NCBI GenBank assembly: GCA_949316495.1
Contig: OX439004.1
Coordinates: 8,244,605 to 8,308,604, forward strand
Direction: 5' to 3'
Length of the DNA: 64,000 nt
Source: Amphiduros pacificus
Taxonomy: Eukaryota > Annelida > Polychaeta > Phyllodocida > Hesionidae
Shown here: positions 60,501-64,000 of the stretch, one piece after another
Position numbering within the stretch: position 1 is the stretch's first letter
How the letters are laid out: every line of letters begins with the position of its first letter
The notes under the pieces: generated by a model
Databases searched by the model: none
Seen by the model: only the letters and a program-made list of their open reading frames with translations
What the model was told of the DNA's origin: nothing
Made by a program: the position numbers and the translations under genes

Positions 60501-61490
60501 TACTTCCCATTGCCTAGCTTAACACTTCAGTCTGTAGATTATTCTATACTTCCCATTGTTTAGCTTAACACTTGAGTCTGTAGATTATTCTATACTTCCC
60601 ATTGCTTAGCTTAACACTTCAGTCTGTAGATTATTCTATACTTCCCATTGCTTAGCTTAACACTTCAGTCTGTAGATTATTCTATACTTCCCATTACTTA
60701 GCTTAACATTTCAGTCTGTAGATTATTCTATACTTCCCATTACTTAGCTTAACATTTCAGTCTGTAGTTTATTCTATACTTCCCATTACTTAGCTTAACA
60801 CTTCAGTCTGTAGATTATTCTATACTTCCCATTACTTAGCTTAACACTTCAGTCTGTAGATCATTCTATACTTCCCATTACTTAGCTTAACACTTCAGTC
60901 TGTAGATCATTCTATACTTCCCATTGCTTAGCTTAACACTTCAGTCTGTAGATTATTCTATACTTCCCATTACTTAGCTTAACACTTCAGTCTGTAGATT
61001 ATTCTATACTTCCCATTGCTTAGCTTAACACTTCAGTCTGTAGATTATTCTATACTTCCCATTGCTTAGCTTAACACTTCAGTCTGTAGATTATTCTATA
61101 CTTCCCATTGCTTAGCTTAACACTTCAGTCTGTAGATTATTCTATACTTCCCATTACTTAGCTTAACATTTCAGTCTGTAGATTATTCTATACTTCCCAT
61201 TACTTAGCTTAACATTTCAGTCTGTAGTTTATTCTATACTTCCCATTACTTAGCTTAACACTTCAGTCTGTAGATTATTCTATACTTCCCATTACTTAGC
61301 TTAACACTTCAGTCTGTAGATTATTCTATACTTCCCATTGCTTAGCTTAACACTTCAGTCTGTAGATTATTCTATACTTCCCATTGCTTAACTTAACACT
61401 TCAGTCTGTAGATTATTATATGCTTCCCATTACTTAGCTTATCACTTATTATAATAAGTCTTTAGATCATTCTTTACTTCCCATTGGTTA
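57600..61490 (+). repeat. 46-bp minisatellite, about 84 copies, with 10-unit higher-order repeats
   Basis: The unit contains TTCAGTCTGTAGATTATTCT and ATACTTCCCATTGCCTAGC, then TTAACA. Both edges (to about 57790 and after about 61400) are diverged. The rare variant CAGTTTGAAG occurs at about 58828, 59288, 59748 and 60208, exactly 460 bp (ten units) apart. The block 58720-59407 is repeated without visible change at 59640-60327 (920 bp, twenty units). No long open frame crosses it. Confidence 0.95.
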
Positions 61491-62059
61491 GCTTTCATAG
61501 AATAAGCAACTGAGCAGACATGACTGTCTATGAAACAAGCACTTAATGTGTTACTTTTTTACAAGTCTATTGATTTTATCACTGTTTTGAATAATATATG
61601 CTGTGTATTGATTTAGAATAATGATCAACCTTAGATGTAAAGCTTCATCCGTGCAATGGTCTGTTTAATGGATGTTGTGGTAAATCATGTCGTCGTGTAG
61701 TATATGATAAAACAATATTATAAAGTTACTTATTGACAGTTCCTCATTCTAAATTAAATAACAAGAATAGTGTCACATGTGAGTGAGCCATGCATTGCAC
61801 AAAATATGATTTACAAAATATTGAGCATTTTACCATTTTTTACATATAAGAAATCCTCACACAGAAAGACTTAATCAAGTCATCATCCATTCTGGATTAT
61901 TCTTACGGTGGCTTTGTATTGAGATAAATTTATCTGAATGGAGGTTGAAAATGTGGCTGATTTCTCTCAAGAAAATAACATATAAGATTTAAACCCAGGA
62001 CCTATAGGACCATATACCACATATAACTATATTATTGAGACCCAAATAAGGGGCTTAGA
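61491..62059. other. Non-coding spacer
   Basis: AT-rich. No structure recognised. Confidence 0.35.
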
Positions 62060-62112
62060 AGACAACCTGATATGGCCATTTTGGCTGAAAAAGTTGTAAA
62101 AACCTCATTTAA
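62060..62112 (+). mobile_element. SINE tail fragment
   Basis: CAACCTGATATGGCCATTTT followed by GCTGAAAAAGTTGTAAAAAC matches the 3' region of the SINE at 1081-1262. Confidence 0.6.
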
Positions 62113-62279
62113 CAATAAGAATCTTTACATATAAAGGTACATTTTAGTATCAATTACACGAGAATATAGCCTATGCTATTTGACCAGGACTCTATACAGG
62201 ACCCTTGATAATGATCCTCAGTGAACACCATACTTGCTTTTTTAGCTCTGCTGACTTCTTTGAAGTCAGATTCAGATTC

Positions 62280-62582
62280 CTTCATATTTTTGTGATGCCA
62301 TCATTGACCTTAGTGCAGTGACCTTGAGGTCACAAATTTTGTAAAGAGCATATCTCAGCAACCACATATAAAAGGAAATTAAAACTTTGTATACAGAAAT
62401 GTCTTAGGTCATAGCTGTGCCTCATCATACCTTTTTAGTCATGTGACTTAGACCTTGATACATTGACCTTGAATTCAAAATTTGTTTAAAAATATTTTTA
62501 TTCAAAGTGAATATTCATATCTGATATATCAACACTATGTCAAGCACCATATACATTTTTACAGATTTGACCTTTGACCTTG
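62280..62582 (-). promoter_or_regulatory. Nuclear-receptor-type half sites in non-coding DNA
   Basis: A perfect direct repeat with one-base spacing (AGGTCAAAGGTCA on the minus strand, 62568-62580) and an everted pair (TGACCTTGAGGTCA, 62319-62332). These are textbook DR1 and ER2 arrangements of the AGGTCA half site. No gene is seen nearby, and GACCTTGACCT-rich dispersed repeats could give the same pattern. Confidence 0.3.
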
Positions 62583-62838
62583 ATCTACAAACTGAGATAT
62601 TATACCAAGCAATGAGATATAGTGACTGGTCTACAGACGTTGATATCAAACCAAGCAATGAAATGTAGAGATTGATCTACAGACTGAGATATTAAACCAA
62701 GCCATGAGATATAGTGACTGGTCTACAGACTGTGATATTAAACCAGGCCATGAGATATAGAAACTGGTCTACACACTGTGATATTAAATCAAGCCATGAG
62801 ATGTGGAGATTAATCTACAGATTGTGATATTAAACCAA
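62583..62838 (-). repeat. Diverged, inverted relative of the 46-bp satellite, about 5-6 copies
   Basis: The plus strand reads CTACAGACTGTGATATTAAA and CCAAGCCATGAGATATAG per unit, 46-47 bp long. Read on the minus strand it aligns with the array at 57600-61490: AGTCTGTAGA, ...CATTGCTTGG, TTTAATA. The two lie about 1.1 kb apart in opposite orientation. Confidence 0.75.
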
Positions 62839-62848
62839 AAAATAATAT

Positions 62849-63008
62849 AACAAAACATACCGAGTCGGGAAGCTGGGTGAGCGGATTCAGTGAGTTGGTG
62901 ATTGCGGACGGATACCCTGAGCCTTCGAATTCGGCTCAGGGTATCCGTCCGCCATCACCAACGAACTGAATCCGCTCACACAGCTGACCCGACGAGGCAT
63001 GTTTTGTT
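62849..63008. repeat. 160-bp near-perfect palindrome (foldback)
   Basis: The left arm, starting AACAAAACATACCGAGTCGG, and the right arm, ending GACGAGGCATGTTTTGTT, pair over about 75 bp with few mismatches, with a centre around TTCGAATTC (62933-62941). The arms contain GCGGATTCAG, GGACGGATACCCTGAGCC and their complement. The block is GC-rich in an AT-rich setting. No target duplication or coding. Candidate foldback element or hairpin RNA source. Confidence 0.85.
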
Positions 63009-63009
63009 T

Positions 63010-63313
63010 TTATACCTCAGACAACTACTGTATTTTTTTAAAAATGATACATGAAACAAGATATTTATCGTTAAAAACATTTGTAAACAAAGCGCACCTC
63101 ATTTGACCCCGTCACGTGACCCGAAAATGGTGCGTACAGCCATAGACTGGTTGCCGCCATCTGTGTATATACACGATGTTCTTGACACTCGATGGGGGAC
63201 CAGTCTAAAGATGGCCGACGCAAAATAGTTCCAACTAATCAATACGTTACAAATAATCGGCATGCTCGTATTCATTCGAAATCGCATCAATACGCGCATC
63301 ACTGAGGTATAAG
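63010..63313. mobile_element. Possible short inverted-repeat element with promoter-like motifs
   Basis: TTATACCTCAG at the left (63009-63019) and CTGAGGTATAAG at the right (63302-63313) form an 11-bp inverted pair around a CpG-richer segment. Inside are an E box CACGTG (63113-63118), YY1-like GCCGCCATCT (63153-63162) and AAGATGGCCGAC (from 63208), and an inner inverted pair TAGACTGGT/ACCAGTCTA. The short ends could be chance. Confidence 0.4.
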
Positions 63314-63361
63314 AAGTAGAGAATAATCTACGGACGTAGACTAAATTCCTGTTACCATTTC

Positions 63362-63490
63362 TCTTATAAGCTTAGGCCCGTGCCTCAAGGGTTAACCTGT
63401 TGTCCTTGTAAATCTGTGACCAGGTGGGTTGTCATGTCAAGGACCTGTGACATGACAATTCAGTAAGGCAGCACTATATCTGCTACAAGC
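63362..63490 (+). mobile_element. SINE fragment with conserved hairpin
   Basis: Contains CGTGCCTCAAGGGTTAACC, GTTGTCCTTGTAAAT, GTTGTCATGTCAAGGACC / GACATGACAA and GCAGCACTATATCTGCT, in the same order as in 24920-25050. Confidence 0.7.
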
Positions 63491-63575
63491 AGCATGAAAT
63501 GACTGAAATAATGCATATGTTGAAATGCTAGATATTCAAAGGACAAGTAGCTGGGCGATATGCCATTATTTCCAG

Positions 63576-63733
63576 GTTGTTCTGATGACGATAAAATGTC
63601 AGGGGTATAGGGTTGCTCAGGTTATTCTGATAACATTAGAATTTCAGGGGTATAGGGTTGCTAAGGTTATTCTGATGTCATTAGAATTTCAGGGGTATAG
63701 GGTTCAGCTTGTTCTGATGATATAGGAAAGTCA
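63576..63733 (+). repeat. 45-bp tandem repeat, about 3.5 copies
   Basis: Units share GTTATTCTGATAACATTAGA and TTTCAGGGGTATAGGGTTGC. The open frame at 63525-63725 follows from the period being a multiple of three. Confidence 0.8.
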
Positions 63734-64000
63734 GAGAGATAAAGTGAGGCAGATATGGAGGTGGCAGCTGAAAGGATTTCCATAAAATGTCAAAAACCAA
63801 TCTAGAGGGCATTAACTGCGATCTCGTTGAATGTGAATTTCATTGCTGACATAGGAAGGTAGCTTCCAGTTTTCCACCTACATTCTTTTAACCCTTTTAT
63901 TTTCTAAGAATCACCTTGAGACTGGGTAAAATCCTTAATTACAATCTTGAGACATATGTTAACATCTGTAAAACGATGTAGTTGATGGTGAACTTATCAC
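63734..64000. other. Non-coding end of window
   Basis: No structure recognised. Confidence 0.3.

Overview
This 64 kb window is eukaryotic nuclear DNA, AT-rich and gene-poor, with spliced genes, tRNA-derived SINEs, several non-LTR (LINE) fragments and an unusually dense set of minisatellites. The LINE tails (a GCGC-TATA stretch followed by TAA/ATT triplets), the SINE architecture and the gene types suit a marine invertebrate, most likely a mollusc or another lophotrochozoan. No sequence here fixes the species, so that is inference.

Layout. 1-12.6 kb: mostly non-coding DNA holding SINE pieces, two short DNA-transposon-like elements (6756-6961, hAT-like; 8605-8891, 47-bp inverted ends), a LINE 3' end, and a 1.84-kb structure bounded by two apparently identical 475-bp direct repeats (9678-11516). 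12.6-14.6 kb: the one complete gene, a three-exon heparan sulfate 3-O-sulfotransferase of the HS3ST1 type on the plus strand. Several residues needed for catalysis in characterised members are replaced. 14.6-25 kb: SINEs, LINE relics, a small inverted-repeat element, then the first minisatellites (36 bp, G-rich ~33 bp, 26 bp, 37 bp) with a cluster of CTCF-like motifs between two of them. 27.3-48 kb: long arrays with periods of about 23, 61, 36, 34, 32, 35 and 40 bp, broken by a LINE insertion into one array and a CR1/L2-like LINE relic. 50.1-51.9 kb: a GC-rich island with a TATA-like site and the first coding exon of a gene with a long disordered N-terminus, a coiled coil and one membrane segment. 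Its later exons are not recognised here. 52-64 kb: minisatellites of 35 bp, 8 bp and 46 bp (the last nearly 4 kb), a diverged inverted relative of the 46-bp family, a 160-bp near-perfect hairpin palindrome, a CpG-richer segment and a SINE.

By eye, roughly 23 kb of the 64 kb is tandem repeat in at least 15 families, several with higher-order structure that points to recent unequal exchange or slippage. Only two protein-coding loci are supported. The many open frames inside arrays are best explained by repeat periodicity. No rRNA gene, functional tRNA gene or CRISPR array was seen. The strongest leads are the altered sulfotransferase, the perfect long direct repeats, the satellite pair in opposite orientation, the palindrome, and arrays that multiply splice-donor-like sequence inside a probable intron.
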